Of a stretch of DNA of 64,000 bases, positions 43,693 to 52,500 are shown in pieces. The notes beneath the pieces were generated by a model. That model did not search any database. It was not told the DNA's origin and worked only from the letters and a program-made list of their open reading frames with translations. Numbering within the stretch: position 1 is the stretch's first letter; each line of letters begins with the position of its first letter. Source of the DNA: Candidatus Binatia bacterium (GTDB taxonomy: Bacteria; Desulfobacterota; Binatia; Bin18); contig JAJEFA010000017.1 in assembly GCA_022820725.1 (NCBI GenBank), forward strand, positions 124,001-188,000, given 5' to 3'. The translations under genes and the position numbers were made by a program.

Positions 43693-44706
43693 TTACGTAA
43701 TAAACTCGGCTGACGGATGCGCGCGCGGATAGTCACGTAAGTACTGGAAGAATTTACTCAGGGCTTTATCGCTCTTTGTCAGCGTGCCGGGCTGAAAATG
43801 GATGGTTTGCATAATAGGCACATCTTCCCCCACAACCTTTTTTTCGAGCTGCATGGCGAATTGGAGGAAGGCTTCGGTTGAGGCGGCATCGCTGTCCGAC
43901 TTGCGGGCAACGACAATCATGTATGTTGTTGTCCGACCCGGACGGGGCAGACCAAACGGGGCTAAAAAGCCAAACCAGCGTCCATCAAAGATACTGCTTT
44001 GATAGAAGATGCTGGTGCCATAAATACCAATCCGATACTCAATCGGCTCGCCATTGGCGTGGCGGCCTTTGAAATCATACAGCATGGAATGGGCCGTCCA
44101 CTCGATATCCTCATCAGGGTCTTCCTGGTCAAACGTGACGCCATGCAGGGCCTTGATATGCTGCATGTCCGGTGTGTTACAGCACAAGACCCACGGGTCG
44201 ACTGGAAGAACCCCCTCAAATGCCTCGACCCGTATGGCGAGTTCATCCTCGGGATATGGGAAGTCCGGGAGCTCAAAGAGTGGTGTTGCGCCGTTAAAGG
44301 CCCAGATCAGGCCATATTTTTCGGCTGTGGGAAAGTGAAACAAACAGGCGCCGGGTGGTGGCGGGTCGCCAATGCCCGTTTTGACGCAGACGCCGCGTTG
44401 GTCGTACTGCCAGTGATGAAAAGCGCAGCGAATGGTATTGCCGAGTACCTCACCCACGGAGAGGTCTGCGCCAACGTGTGGACAGTAGGCGCTCAGCACC
44501 TGCGCCCTGCCGTTCTCCCCGCGGAAAACAACGACCCGTCCATCGAGGAAATCCACGCCCCGGACCTGACCCTTGGCCACCTGGCTTGAGAGACACAGGG
44601 GAAACCACGATTGCGTGAACAGTCCGTTTGCGCCCTCAGCCGGAATGGGACGACCAAGAAAGCGTCGGCGCGGTACAAGCGGTGCACCGATAGAAGCGGT
44701 AGCCAT
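43693..44706 (-). CDS. Rieske non-heme iron oxygenase alpha-type protein
   Basis: A 337-residue Rieske oxygenase. The [2Fe-2S] ligands are C75-P-H77 and C94-A-F-H97; the iron site D180-M-Q-H183-x4-H188 fits DxxHx4H. Members of this length are single-component-type demethylases or hydroxylases (vanillate, steroid, carnitine types). GGAGGAGCGCAGT precedes the ATG. The operon includes a muconolactone-isomerase-like protein and a hydratase, consistent with aromatic or steroid-like substrate attack. The reductase partner is not in view. Confidence 0.86.
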   Translation of the reverse strand: MATASIGAPLVPRRRFLGRPIPAEGANGLFTQSWFPLCLSSQVAKGQVRGVDFLDGRVVVFRGENGRAQVLSAYCPHVGADLSVGEVLGNTIRCAFHHWQYDQRGVCVKTGIGDPPPPGACLFHFPTAEKYGLIWAFNGATPLFELPDFPYPEDELAIRVEAFEGVLPVDPWVLCCNTPDMQHIKALHGVTFDQEDPDEDIEWTAHSMLYDFKGRHANGEPIEYRIGIYGTSIFYQSSIFDGRWFGFLAPFGLPRPGRTTTYMIVVARKSDSDAASTEAFLQFAMQLEKKVVGEDVPIMQTIHFQPGTLTKSDKALSKFFQYLRDYPRAHPSAEFIT

Positions 44707-44720
44707 ACTGCGCTCCTCCC

Positions 44721-45002
44721 CTACGCCGGCCCTCCAAAGAGCGGGTGCAACAGGACCGGCGTGACCTCAAACTCCAGATAGCGCGCCAGGGGCAGGCCGG
44801 AGAAAATCTGATGGACCTCTTCGTTTGAGTCCGCATCGACAATAAAGAACGAGCCTCCACCGCCGAGCCGGCGATAGGCCGCCAGAATTTTCTTTTGCTC
44901 AATGAATTGACGCGCATGGGCCATTTCTTTTTGGATCAGTTCGGCAGCCTGATCCTCAGGGATTTGCGACCGAAGAATTTTGGTTGTCACTACATAGAGC
45001 AT
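44721..45002 (-). CDS. Muconolactone delta-isomerase-like protein
   Basis: A 93-residue protein of the length of muconolactone isomerases, ending GLPLARYLEFEVTPVLLHPL, as that family does. It begins LYVVTTKI and has KKILAAYRRLGGGGSFFIVDADS. The true enzyme shifts the double bond of muconolactone; relatives are accessory proteins. AAAGGAGACATACC precedes the ATG. It lies 14 bp before the Rieske gene. Confidence 0.82.
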   Translation of the reverse strand: MLYVVTTKILRSQIPEDQAAELIQKEMAHARQFIEQKKILAAYRRLGGGGSFFIVDADSNEEVHQIFSGLPLARYLEFEVTPVLLHPLFGGPA

Positions 45003-45047
45003 GGTATGTCTCCTTTCCTGTGAGATATGAAAAACTGCTGCGGCTCT

Positions 45048-45893
45048 TTAGCGGAATGTCGCCATGATATCCCGGGCAAAATGACGCAGGAGCTGGGGCT
45101 CGGTTGACGGAGAGACCGAGAAGACAATATGGGTCACACCCACGGCCAGATAGCCTTCAATCAGCTTGCGCATATTGTGATCGGAGGAGAAGGTCGTCGA
45201 GATCAGGACGGACTTCTCAATCTCGTCCGGGTCTCGGTCGATATGCGAGCAGTGGTCAGCCAGGACCTCGATTTTATGCCGGAAGGTCTCTGGCGTGCCG
45301 AAGCTGTTCCACATGTCTGCGTGGCGCGCCACAATGCCTAAGGCCACCTTCTCCCCGCCGGCCCCAACCAGAATCGGCGGGTGTGGCTGCTGGACCGGTT
45401 TGGGCTCAAAGGGCGCGTCGTGCAGATGGTGATGACGGCCGGTAAAGTTTGCCTGCTGATGGGTCCAGAGTTGTTTAATCAGCGTGATGGACTCGTCCAG
45501 GCTGATCAGCCGCTCCCCGGTTGTGGGGAAAGGAATGTCGTAAGCCTCGTGCTCCAACGCAAACCAGCCGCTGCCAATACCGAAAATCAGCCGTCCGTTG
45601 CTGATGATATCCACCGTTGTCGCCATTTTGGCCAGGACGGCCGGGTGGCGATAGGTATTGCCCGTCACCATGACACCCAGACGCACCCGTTGTGTCGCCA
45701 TAGCCAGAGCCGCTAAGGCGGTCCAGCCTTCCAGGCACGGACCGGTTGGATCGGAAAAAATCGGCAGAAAGTGATCGAAGACCCAGGCCGTATCAAAACC
45801 CAGACTGTCTGCTTCTTGCCACAGCCTGAGCATATCGTTCCAGTCCCCGTTTTGTTGTGGAACCTGAATGCCGAAGCGGACTGGGTGTGACAT
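45048..45893 (-). CDS. F420-type LLM oxidoreductase (TIGR03560-like)
   Basis: A 281-residue luciferase-like enzyme. VRFGIQVPQQNGDW, GFDTAWVFDHFLPI, NGRLIFGIGSGWFALEHEAY and PHPPILVGAGGEK are typical of the F420-linked group. AAAGGAACCTCTC precedes the ATG. It is the second gene of the operon and may supply a redox step for the same substrate. Confidence 0.86.
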   Translation of the reverse strand: MSHPVRFGIQVPQQNGDWNDMLRLWQEADSLGFDTAWVFDHFLPIFSDPTGPCLEGWTALAALAMATQRVRLGVMVTGNTYRHPAVLAKMATTVDIISNGRLIFGIGSGWFALEHEAYDIPFPTTGERLISLDESITLIKQLWTHQQANFTGRHHHLHDAPFEPKPVQQPHPPILVGAGGEKVALGIVARHADMWNSFGTPETFRHKIEVLADHCSHIDRDPDEIEKSVLISTTFSSDHNMRKLIEGYLAVGVTHIVFSVSPSTEPQLLRHFARDIMATFR

Positions 45894-45907
45894 GAGAGGT
45901 TCCTTTC

Positions 45908-47122
45908 TTATAACTCCTTGAGGGCGCGGATCGTGTCTTCATCATACATGGCTATCCCGAAGGCGGTCTTGCCGAGAAGTTCCAGGGTCTCGTCGCTGTC
46001 AAAAGGATGGAACAGACCGGCCCGCACATCACGATAATAGCGCTCTAGGGGCAAACGCTTAAAATATGAGGCACCTCCCACGGTCCGCATGGCAAGATCA
46101 ACCACGCGAGCGGAGTTCTCCATGGCCACCATCCTGGCGGCCACGCTTTTGCGGAGCCAGGTGCGAGGCGCTTCCCGGTCAGCCTCGGCGGCGGCTTTCC
46201 ACAGGCCGGCCCGGGCCGCCTCCAGCAGCATGTCCATCTCGCCGACCTTGGTATAGACGCTGGGCAGATGACTCATCGGTTCGTTGAGCGGGAAACGCGG
46301 CCGGGCGCGCATAAACTCCACCACAAAATTGCGGGCCGCAGTAGCAATGCCGATATACACGCTACCAATGGTAAACGGCGCGCGCGGGAACAGATTGGTT
46401 ATCCCGCCACGGGTGACTACCGGACGCTCCAAGAAGACCGCGGATTCCGGAATAAAGGCATCTTTGAGTTCGGTACTTCTCGACTCGGTTGAGCGCATGC
46501 CCATGGTATGCCAGTCGTCTTTGATGATGAAACCTGGCGTGTCGCGCGGAATCAGAAAGGTAATAATCGTTCCGGTCTGCTTGCCGTCGTGGACACCCTC
46601 CTTCCAGGTCGCTTCGGCAAAATATCGATCAAGCGCAATGGACTGGGTGCTGAAGATCTTGCGGCCGCTCACCCGCCAGCCACCGTCCACCCGTTCCGCC
46701 GTGGTCCGCGGACGGAGGATGGAAACCGCGTTGTCCGGCTCGGAACCCGAGCCGCCAATAATGAGCCGCTCGGCCGCGATCTGGCGCAGCATAGCTTCGA
46801 CGGGAGCCGGGCGCTTCCGCTGCCAGAGGTTGATGAGGAGACTCATCACATTGAAATGCATATTGATGGCAAGCGCCGTTGGACCGCAGCCCTGGGCCAA
46901 CCGTTCCTGTGCCTTGATCCGTTCCAACAGGCTGGCGCCCATCCCGCCCAACTCTTCGGGGATGGTCAGTACGCTGTAGCCGGTCTCTTTCAGCCGCTCG
47001 TAGTTCTCATACGGAAACGAGCCTTCTTCATCGTGCTGGGCCGCGCGCGTGGCAAAGTCGTCGGCTAAGGTAGCCGCGAGGTCTATGAAGCGCCGCTCCC
47101 GCTCGGTGTGGAACTGCTGCAT
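45908..47122 (-). CDS. Acyl-CoA dehydrogenase family protein
   Basis: A 404-residue flavoprotein with the N-terminal helical domain (GYSVLTIPEELGGMGASL), the central beta-barrel (VDGGWRVSGRKIFSTQS) and C-terminal helices (RTVGGASYFKRLPLERYYRDVRAG). The glutamate base of the fatty-acyl enzymes is not obvious, so it may be one of the monooxygenase-type members. The ATG at 47122 follows AGGAGGGGG. It heads the six-gene operon. Confidence 0.84.
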   Translation of the reverse strand: MQQFHTERERRFIDLAATLADDFATRAAQHDEEGSFPYENYERLKETGYSVLTIPEELGGMGASLLERIKAQERLAQGCGPTALAINMHFNVMSLLINLWQRKRPAPVEAMLRQIAAERLIIGGSGSEPDNAVSILRPRTTAERVDGGWRVSGRKIFSTQSIALDRYFAEATWKEGVHDGKQTGTIITFLIPRDTPGFIIKDDWHTMGMRSTESRSTELKDAFIPESAVFLERPVVTRGGITNLFPRAPFTIGSVYIGIATAARNFVVEFMRARPRFPLNEPMSHLPSVYTKVGEMDMLLEAARAGLWKAAAEADREAPRTWLRKSVAARMVAMENSARVVDLAMRTVGGASYFKRLPLERYYRDVRAGLFHPFDSDETLELLGKTAFGIAMYDEDTIRALKEL

Positions 47123-47243
47123 GCACCCCCTCCTGTGTTCCTGGCTCTCAGCCTTATCATTCTGTGTGAGACGGGGTAAGCCGGGGTGACCGCATTGACA
47201 GTCCGTGTGGGCATACCGTACCAAGACCCGGACAGGAGGCAGC

Positions 47244-47969
47244 ATGTCCACATTTGTCCTGGTTCATGGTTCATGGCACGACGGCTCTGCCTGGGAGCCG
47301 GTGCGGACGCACCTAGAGGAGAAAGGTCATCAGGCATTCAGCCCGACCATCGCTGGCCACGGCAAGGGCGTTGATAAAAACGTCAATCACGCCCAGTGCA
47401 CGCAGTCGATTATCGACTTCATCGTGGAAAAAGGCTTGCGAGACATTGTGCTGCTTGGTCATAGTTTTGGGGGAACGATTCTCTCCCAGGTCGCCCCGGC
47501 GATTCCTGAGCGGATTCGCCGGCTGATCTTTTGGAATGCGTTCGTGTGCGAAGACGGTAATAGTCTGCTGGATGAGATTCCGGAGCACTATCGCACCCTG
47601 TTTGCCGAATTGGTAACGCAGTCGAGCGATCATACCGTAACCCTGCCGTTCCCGATTTGGCGCGAGGCGTTTATCAACGACGCCGACCTGGAGCTGGCCC
47701 AGGCGGCCTATGCCCGGCTCTCGCCCGAACCGTACCAACCGTTTTGCGATAAGCTCGACATGAAACCGTTTCACGCTTTGGACATCCCCAAGAGTTTCCT
47801 GAACTGTACGGAAGACATCGCCCTGCCGCCTGGAGAGTGGGGCTGGCATCCACGCATGTCGAACCGCCTGGGGCTGTATCGACTGGTGCAAATGCCGGGC
47901 AGCCATGAGGTGATTTTCACCAATCCGATTGGCCTGGCAGAGAAGATCATTGAGGCCGGACGGGATTAG
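47244..47969 (+). CDS. Alpha/beta hydrolase (EstC/hydroxynitrile-lyase-like)
   Basis: A 241-residue hydrolase. The nucleophile lies in GHSFGG, HGSWHDGSAW is the oxyanion region, and GSHEVIFTNP the histidine. AGGAGGCAGC precedes the ATG. It is divergent from the acyl-CoA dehydrogenase operon by 121 bp. Its last six codons lie in the first copy of a 20-bp direct repeat whose second copy follows the restriction gene. Confidence 0.86.
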   Translation: MSTFVLVHGSWHDGSAWEPVRTHLEEKGHQAFSPTIAGHGKGVDKNVNHAQCTQSIIDFIVEKGLRDIVLLGHSFGGTILSQVAPAIPERIRRLIFWNAFVCEDGNSLLDEIPEHYRTLFAELVTQSSDHTVTLPFPIWREAFINDADLELAQAAYARLSPEPYQPFCDKLDMKPFHALDIPKSFLNCTEDIALPPGEWGWHPRMSNRLGLYRLVQMPGSHEVIFTNPIGLAEKIIEAGRD

Positions 47970-47971
47970 GG
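47952..47971 (+). repeat. Direct repeat at left edge of the restriction-modification island
   Basis: GAGGCCGGACGGGATTAGGG, which includes the last codons and stop of the hydrolase. A 19/20 copy lies at 50608-50627, after the restriction gene. Confidence 0.7.
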
Positions 47972-48061
47972 GGACGCCCGCCGACAGGCTCAGCCCGGTC
48001 TCACGCATTGTCCGTGCGCGTGATAAACTCCTCTCAAGGACTAGGGTAGAAGAATCCACCA

Positions 48062-49819
48062 ATGGCCGCAAACGATCAGTTGAGCTTGTTCGATACAGAC
48101 ACGGACTTTGCTTTCTCCCTATCCTCGGACGTGGAAAAGACGCTAAATAAGCTTGCCCGAGCTGATGGAACCGAATCGCGGGGGGCAGTCTTTACTCGGG
48201 TTGAGGTGGTGGAGTTTATGCTCGATGTGGTGGGGTATGTTGCGGACGCGCCCCTGCATCGGAAAACTGTGCTCGAACCTGCGTGCGGCGGTGGGGACTT
48301 TCTGCTGCCGATGATTGACCGTCTCGTTGCATCCTGGCAAAGCTCACAGCCCGAGAAAGACAATGTCGTAGGCGATCTGGGGGATGCCCTGCGGGCCGTG
48401 GAACTCCACCTGATAACATTTACAGATACTCGGCAAAAAGTGATCGGACATCTCGCCGATAAAGGTATTGATCCCGTCTCGGCGGAAGCGCTTGCCTCAC
48501 GTTGGCTGCGGCAGGGAGATTTTCTGCTTGAACCCTTTACGCAGCATTTTGATTTTGTTGTCGGCAACCCGCCCTATGTCCGTCAAGAGTACATTCCAGC
48601 GCCGTTATTAGCAGCGTACAAACGGCGCTACGCCACGCTCTATGACCGGGCCGACCTCTATATTCCATTTATCGAACGGGCTTTGACACTGCTGAGCCAA
48701 AACGGAACCCTGGGGTTTATCTGCCCTGATCGTTGGATGAAGAATCGCTACGGAGGGCCGTTGCGGGCACTGGTCGCCCGCGATTACCATTTGCGCATCC
48801 ATATCGACATGGTTGGAACCAATGCCTTCCTTGACGAGGTCAGCGCGTATCCCTCGATTATAGTCTTTGAGCGTTCGCAATCAGAACCCCACTCTCAATC
48901 TCGCCTGACCCGCATCGTCCGCAAACCGAAAATAGACAGAGAGTCTCTCAGTACATTGACACGGGAACTGTGCTCCAAGCACGTTGTGAAAAATTCCGAA
49001 GTCCAAGAGACCACAATCCAGACCAACGGCATGTCGCCCTGGATACTGGAATCGAGCGACCGAATCGCCCTGCTCAGGCGGATCGAACGGGAGTATCCGA
49101 CCCTTGAGGAAGCCGGCTGTAAGGTCGGAATCGGTGTGGCCACTGGCGCGGATAAAGCCTTTATCGGTCGGTACGACGATCTCGACGTTGAGGATGACCG
49201 CAAGCTCCCGCTTGTTACGACCAAGGACATTCAAAGCGGAGAAGTCCAATGGCGAGGGAACGGCATCATCAACCCTTTCGCGGATGACGGTAAGTTGGTT
49301 GACCTCGATAGCTATCCCAAACTGAGGGGCTATCTGGAACAGAGAAAAGACCGTATTGCCGGGCGGCATTGCGCACGGAAGAATCCCGCAAACTGGTATC
49401 GCACGATTGACAGAATATGGCCCTCGCTTACGAAGCGGCCCAAGCTGCTCATCCCCGACATCAAGGGTGAGGCGCATATTGTGTATGACTCGGGACACTT
49501 CTATCCGCATCATAATCTGTATTACGTTGTTTCCGATGAGTGGGATTTGCGCGCGTTGCAGGCGGTTCTCCTGTCGAGCATCACCAATCTGTTCATTGCT
49601 ACTTATTCGACCCATATGCGCGGCGGCTACCTGAGATTCCAGGCGCAATACCTGAGACGGCTCCGCCTGCCGAAATGGGCCGACGTGAATCGGAAGCTCC
49701 GCACACGCCTCGTGGAAGCCGGACGCGCAAGAGCGATAGCTACCTGTAACCAAGCCGCTTTCGATCTGTACGAAATTTCACGTAGCGAGCGTCACGTCAT
49801 TGGAATGGACGGCGCGTAG
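48062..49819 (+). CDS. Type II N6-adenine DNA methyltransferase (XhoI/PaeR7I-type)
   Basis: A 585-residue gamma-class N6-adenine methyltransferase. The SAM motif VLEPACGGGDF lies at 70-80 and the catalytic NPPY at 169-172 (GNPPYVRQEYI). The C-terminal half holds the target-recognition part. With the PaeR7I/XhoI-type endonuclease behind it, the predicted site is CTCGAG with methylation of A. RBS is weak (GGGTAGAAGAA). Apparent scarcity of CTCGAG in the window agrees with an active system. Confidence 0.86.
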   Translation: MAANDQLSLFDTDTDFAFSLSSDVEKTLNKLARADGTESRGAVFTRVEVVEFMLDVVGYVADAPLHRKTVLEPACGGGDFLLPMIDRLVASWQSSQPEKDNVVGDLGDALRAVELHLITFTDTRQKVIGHLADKGIDPVSAEALASRWLRQGDFLLEPFTQHFDFVVGNPPYVRQEYIPAPLLAAYKRRYATLYDRADLYIPFIERALTLLSQNGTLGFICPDRWMKNRYGGPLRALVARDYHLRIHIDMVGTNAFLDEVSAYPSIIVFERSQSEPHSQSRLTRIVRKPKIDRESLSTLTRELCSKHVVKNSEVQETTIQTNGMSPWILESSDRIALLRRIEREYPTLEEAGCKVGIGVATGADKAFIGRYDDLDVEDDRKLPLVTTKDIQSGEVQWRGNGIINPFADDGKLVDLDSYPKLRGYLEQRKDRIAGRHCARKNPANWYRTIDRIWPSLTKRPKLLIPDIKGEAHIVYDSGHFYPHHNLYYVVSDEWDLRALQAVLLSSITNLFIATYSTHMRGGYLRFQAQYLRRLRLPKWADVNRKLRTRLVEAGRARAIATCNQAAFDLYEISRSERHVIGMDGA

Positions 49820-49821
49820 AT

Positions 49822-50562
49822 ATGGCACTGGACCTGGCGAACTACGAGCGAAAAGCGCGGGAAGCCGTCAGAGCGTTCTGGATAAACAGAGACGCCGCTC
49901 GGCTCAAACAACAGGAGTCGGGGAAAACCGACCTTGGTGAACGCGCCGGTGTGACGGCAGGGAAAAATATGGATGGCTTCATCGATCTCATCGCCGATGT
50001 CGTTCGAGCAAACGGGCTCGAAGACGCGGAGATTCATCAAGACCGTGCCGTACTGACATTGCCGGGGTTCTTTCGTCCAACAAAACTATGGGACCTGCTC
50101 GTCCTGTACAAAAACGAACTCATTGCGGCAATCGAACTCAAAAGCCAAATCGGCCCGTCATTCGGCAATAATTTTAACAACAGAGCCGAAGAGGCTATCG
50201 GGACGGCCCATGACTTTTGGACGGCGTATCGCGAAGGCGCTTTTGGAAACCAGCCCCGACCCTTTGTTGGCTGGCTGATACTGGTCGAAGATGCGGAAAA
50301 GTCGAGGACACCCATAAGAACAGACTCTCCGCACTTCGCGGTCTTTGAGGACTTTGTCGGTGCCTCGTATGCAGAACGCTATGACCTGCTCTGCCGGAAG
50401 CTGGTCAGGGAGCGGCTTTACACGACCGCGTCTGTAATCTCATCGCCACGCGACGCGGCGGAGACCGGTGACTATACGGATATTTCGTCGCTGACCGGCT
50501 TAAAAACACTGGTCACAACCCTGGCCGGCCATGTTGCCGCGGAAGCGGCCCGGCTGTCTTAG
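49822..50562 (+). CDS. PaeR7I/XhoI-family restriction endonuclease
   Basis: A 246-residue protein, the length of PaeR7I, with the PD-(D/E)xK nuclease residues D91 and E105-L-K107 followed by SQIGPSFGNNFNNRAEEA, the signature of the family. It would cut C/TCGAG as a dimer. It begins 2 bp after the methyltransferase stop, with no clear RBS, which suggests translational coupling. The system lies between 20-bp direct repeats. Confidence 0.9.
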   Translation: MALDLANYERKAREAVRAFWINRDAARLKQQESGKTDLGERAGVTAGKNMDGFIDLIADVVRANGLEDAEIHQDRAVLTLPGFFRPTKLWDLLVLYKNELIAAIELKSQIGPSFGNNFNNRAEEAIGTAHDFWTAYREGAFGNQPRPFVGWLILVEDAEKSRTPIRTDSPHFAVFEDFVGASYAERYDLLCRKLVRERLYTTASVISSPRDAAETGDYTDISSLTGLKTLVTTLAGHVAAEAARLS

Positions 50563-50568
50563 GGCAGT

Positions 50569-50627
50569 ATGAAAATCGGCGTTGGAGCGCTTGTAGGCCC
50601 GGGCGTCGAGGCCGGGCGGGATTAGGG
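50569..50627 (+). repeat. Direct repeat at right edge of the island, within a tiny open frame
   Basis: GAGGCCGGGCGGGATTAGGG at 50608-50627 repeats 19/20 of 47952-47971. An 18-codon frame from ATG at 50569 (MKIGVGALVGPGVEAGRD, TAG) covers most of it; its end matches the hydrolase end EAGRD. It is too short to call a gene and looks like a leftover of an insertion or recombination event. Confidence 0.6.
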
Positions 50628-50679
50628 TCTCAGGTGGGTGGGCGGTATGCAGTCTCCGTGATCCCCGAGTTTCGCTCGT

Positions 50680-51252
50680 TCAGGGAGCCTTGAGAATATC
50701 CAGCATGTTCTCAATCATGCGTTGGGTTGCGCCCCAGATTTTATAGCCCTGATAGCGATAGGTCCGAATGGGAATGGTCTCGCCATTGTATAGCCAGGTT
50801 TCCGCATTCAGGTTGCCGCAGTCGGCGAGAAACGTGAACGGTACGGAGAAAATCTCGGCTACTTCCCAGGCGTTGGGTTGAAAATCGTACGGGTAGGGAA
50901 TCTCCCCAACATAGGGCGTGACCACATAGTTGCTGGCCATGGTGCGCAGGTCGTCCAGGGGTCCAATCAACTGGACGTCCGACGGGCGCAAGCCCAGCTC
51001 TTCTTCAGACTCTCGCAGGGCGGTGTCCAGGAGAGATGCATCCTTTTTGTCCGCTCGTCCGCCCGGAAAAGAAACATCGCCTTTGTGGGTCGGCAGGTTG
51101 GACGTGCGGAGGGTAAACAGGAGATGGTAGTCGCCCTCACGCTTGAAGAAGGGGGCCAGCACTGCGGCGCGCTTGGCGGTCGTATCAGCGTCGAGGACAC
51201 GAATTCGATTCCGAAGACGGTCCTTGAGGAGCGTAAGGACATCCATTTGCAT
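50680..51252 (-). CDS. Nudix hydrolase, CoA-pyrophosphatase-like (NudL family)
   Basis: A 190-residue Nudix protein. FPGGRADKKD...ALRESEEELGL is the Nudix box in its NudL form (Asp rather than Glu at the sixth position is usual there), and RTSNLPTHKGDVSFPGG is the NudL-specific lead. NudL enzymes cleave CoA and its derivatives. The start at 51252 is uncertain, with an in-frame TTG at 51288 and an ATG at 51246. Confidence 0.86.
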   Translation of the reverse strand: MQMDVLTLLKDRLRNRIRVLDADTTAKRAAVLAPFFKREGDYHLLFTLRTSNLPTHKGDVSFPGGRADKKDASLLDTALRESEEELGLRPSDVQLIGPLDDLRTMASNYVVTPYVGEIPYPYDFQPNAWEVAEIFSVPFTFLADCGNLNAETWLYNGETIPIRTYRYQGYKIWGATQRMIENMLDILKAP

Positions 51253-51442
51253 CTTTGCCAGCCCATCACATCCGTGGTGGTGAGGCAAGGAAGCGTCTTG
51301 TGAGGGCCCATCCTCAGTTGTTATTGATGTGGCTATAACGGCGCGAGATGGACCGAACGCTCAAAGGAGACCGGCACGGTCTGTCTCGATAGACGTGTCT
51401 CAGGAGTCTGACAGACATAACCAGGTTAAGAGGTTGAACCAT

Positions 51443-52480
51443 ATGGAAAACCCGTCAAGCGATAAAATGCGCCTGGGCTTCTGGACGCCAGTGTATGGCA
51501 ATTGGATCATCTCAAAAGATCCGGACACGATGGATGCCTCATTTGCGTATACCAAGCGCCTGACACTGCTGGCCGAAGAGTTGGGCTTTGCCACCGTGCT
51601 GCTGGCCGAGCATACGTTTAATCCGTTTGGCCCTGAGCTGAATCAGCAGGACGCGTGGACGACCAGTGCGGCCTTGGCCGCGATGACCAAGAACATTGAA
51701 CTCATGCCGGCCGTGCGTCCGGCCTTTAAGCATCCGGCAACAGTGGCCAAGATGGCCGGTAGTATTGACGAGATTAGTGGTGGCCGCGCCGCGCTGAACC
51801 TTGTGACTGGCTGGTGGCAACGTGAATGGGAGGCGATGGGATTACCACCCATGCCGCACGATGATCGCTACGTCCGATCTGAAGAATTTCTCACGATTCT
51901 CAAAGGCCTGTGGACCCAGCCGCACTTTAGTTTTGAAGGGCGCTATTATCAGATCGACGATATTACCCTGGCCCCGTCTCCCATTCGTAAACCACACCCG
52001 ACCATTTACTTTGGTGGAGAGTCTGACGTGGCTCAGCGTTTGGCGGCAAAGCTCGCCGATGTGTATCTCATAAACGGACGTCCAGTAGATGAAACAAAGA
52101 CGTTGGTCGATCAAGTTCGTGCCTCTGCGGCAGAACAGGGCCGTGAGGTACAGTTTGGTATGAGCGCGTTCGTGATCTGCCGTGACTCAACGACGGCAGC
52201 GCAAGAAGAACACGCCCGGCTGCATAGCCTACGCTATGAAGAACCGATCGCTGGCGTTGACCGTAAAGCTGTCATGACTCGGACGTACGGATACGCAGTC
52301 GGCCATATTGGTACAAACGGCGGAACAGCCGCCGGCATGGTGGGTACTCCTCAACAGATCGCCGATCAGTTCCGTGCCTTTCAAGCCATTGGCGTGACCA
52401 CTTTTCTCCTCCAGTTTCATCCCATGTTGGAAGAGATGGAACGCTTTGGGGAATACGTTATTCCGCGTCTCTGTGTGTAA
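51443..52480 (+). CDS. LLM flavin-dependent monooxygenase (SsuD/SfnG-like)
   Basis: A 345-residue luciferase-like monooxygenase. RLGFWTPVYGNWII, LLAEHTFNPFGPELNQQDAW, GRAALNLVTGWWQREWEAMG and YFGGESDVAQRLAAKLADVY resemble the alkanesulfonate/dimethyl sulfone branch. FMNH2 is the likely cofactor. The start at 51443 follows AAGAGGTTGAACCAT. It stands alone. A link with the SfnB pair is plausible by family but not by position. Confidence 0.82.
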   Translation: MENPSSDKMRLGFWTPVYGNWIISKDPDTMDASFAYTKRLTLLAEELGFATVLLAEHTFNPFGPELNQQDAWTTSAALAAMTKNIELMPAVRPAFKHPATVAKMAGSIDEISGGRAALNLVTGWWQREWEAMGLPPMPHDDRYVRSEEFLTILKGLWTQPHFSFEGRYYQIDDITLAPSPIRKPHPTIYFGGESDVAQRLAAKLADVYLINGRPVDETKTLVDQVRASAAEQGREVQFGMSAFVICRDSTTAAQEEHARLHSLRYEEPIAGVDRKAVMTRTYGYAVGHIGTNGGTAAGMVGTPQQIADQFRAFQAIGVTTFLLQFHPMLEEMERFGEYVIPRLCV

Positions 52481-52500
52481 CGGAACGCTTCCACCCCTTT

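Noticed and set aside
48881..49753. A 290-codon minus-strand frame
   Set aside because: It is antisense to the methyltransferase gene.
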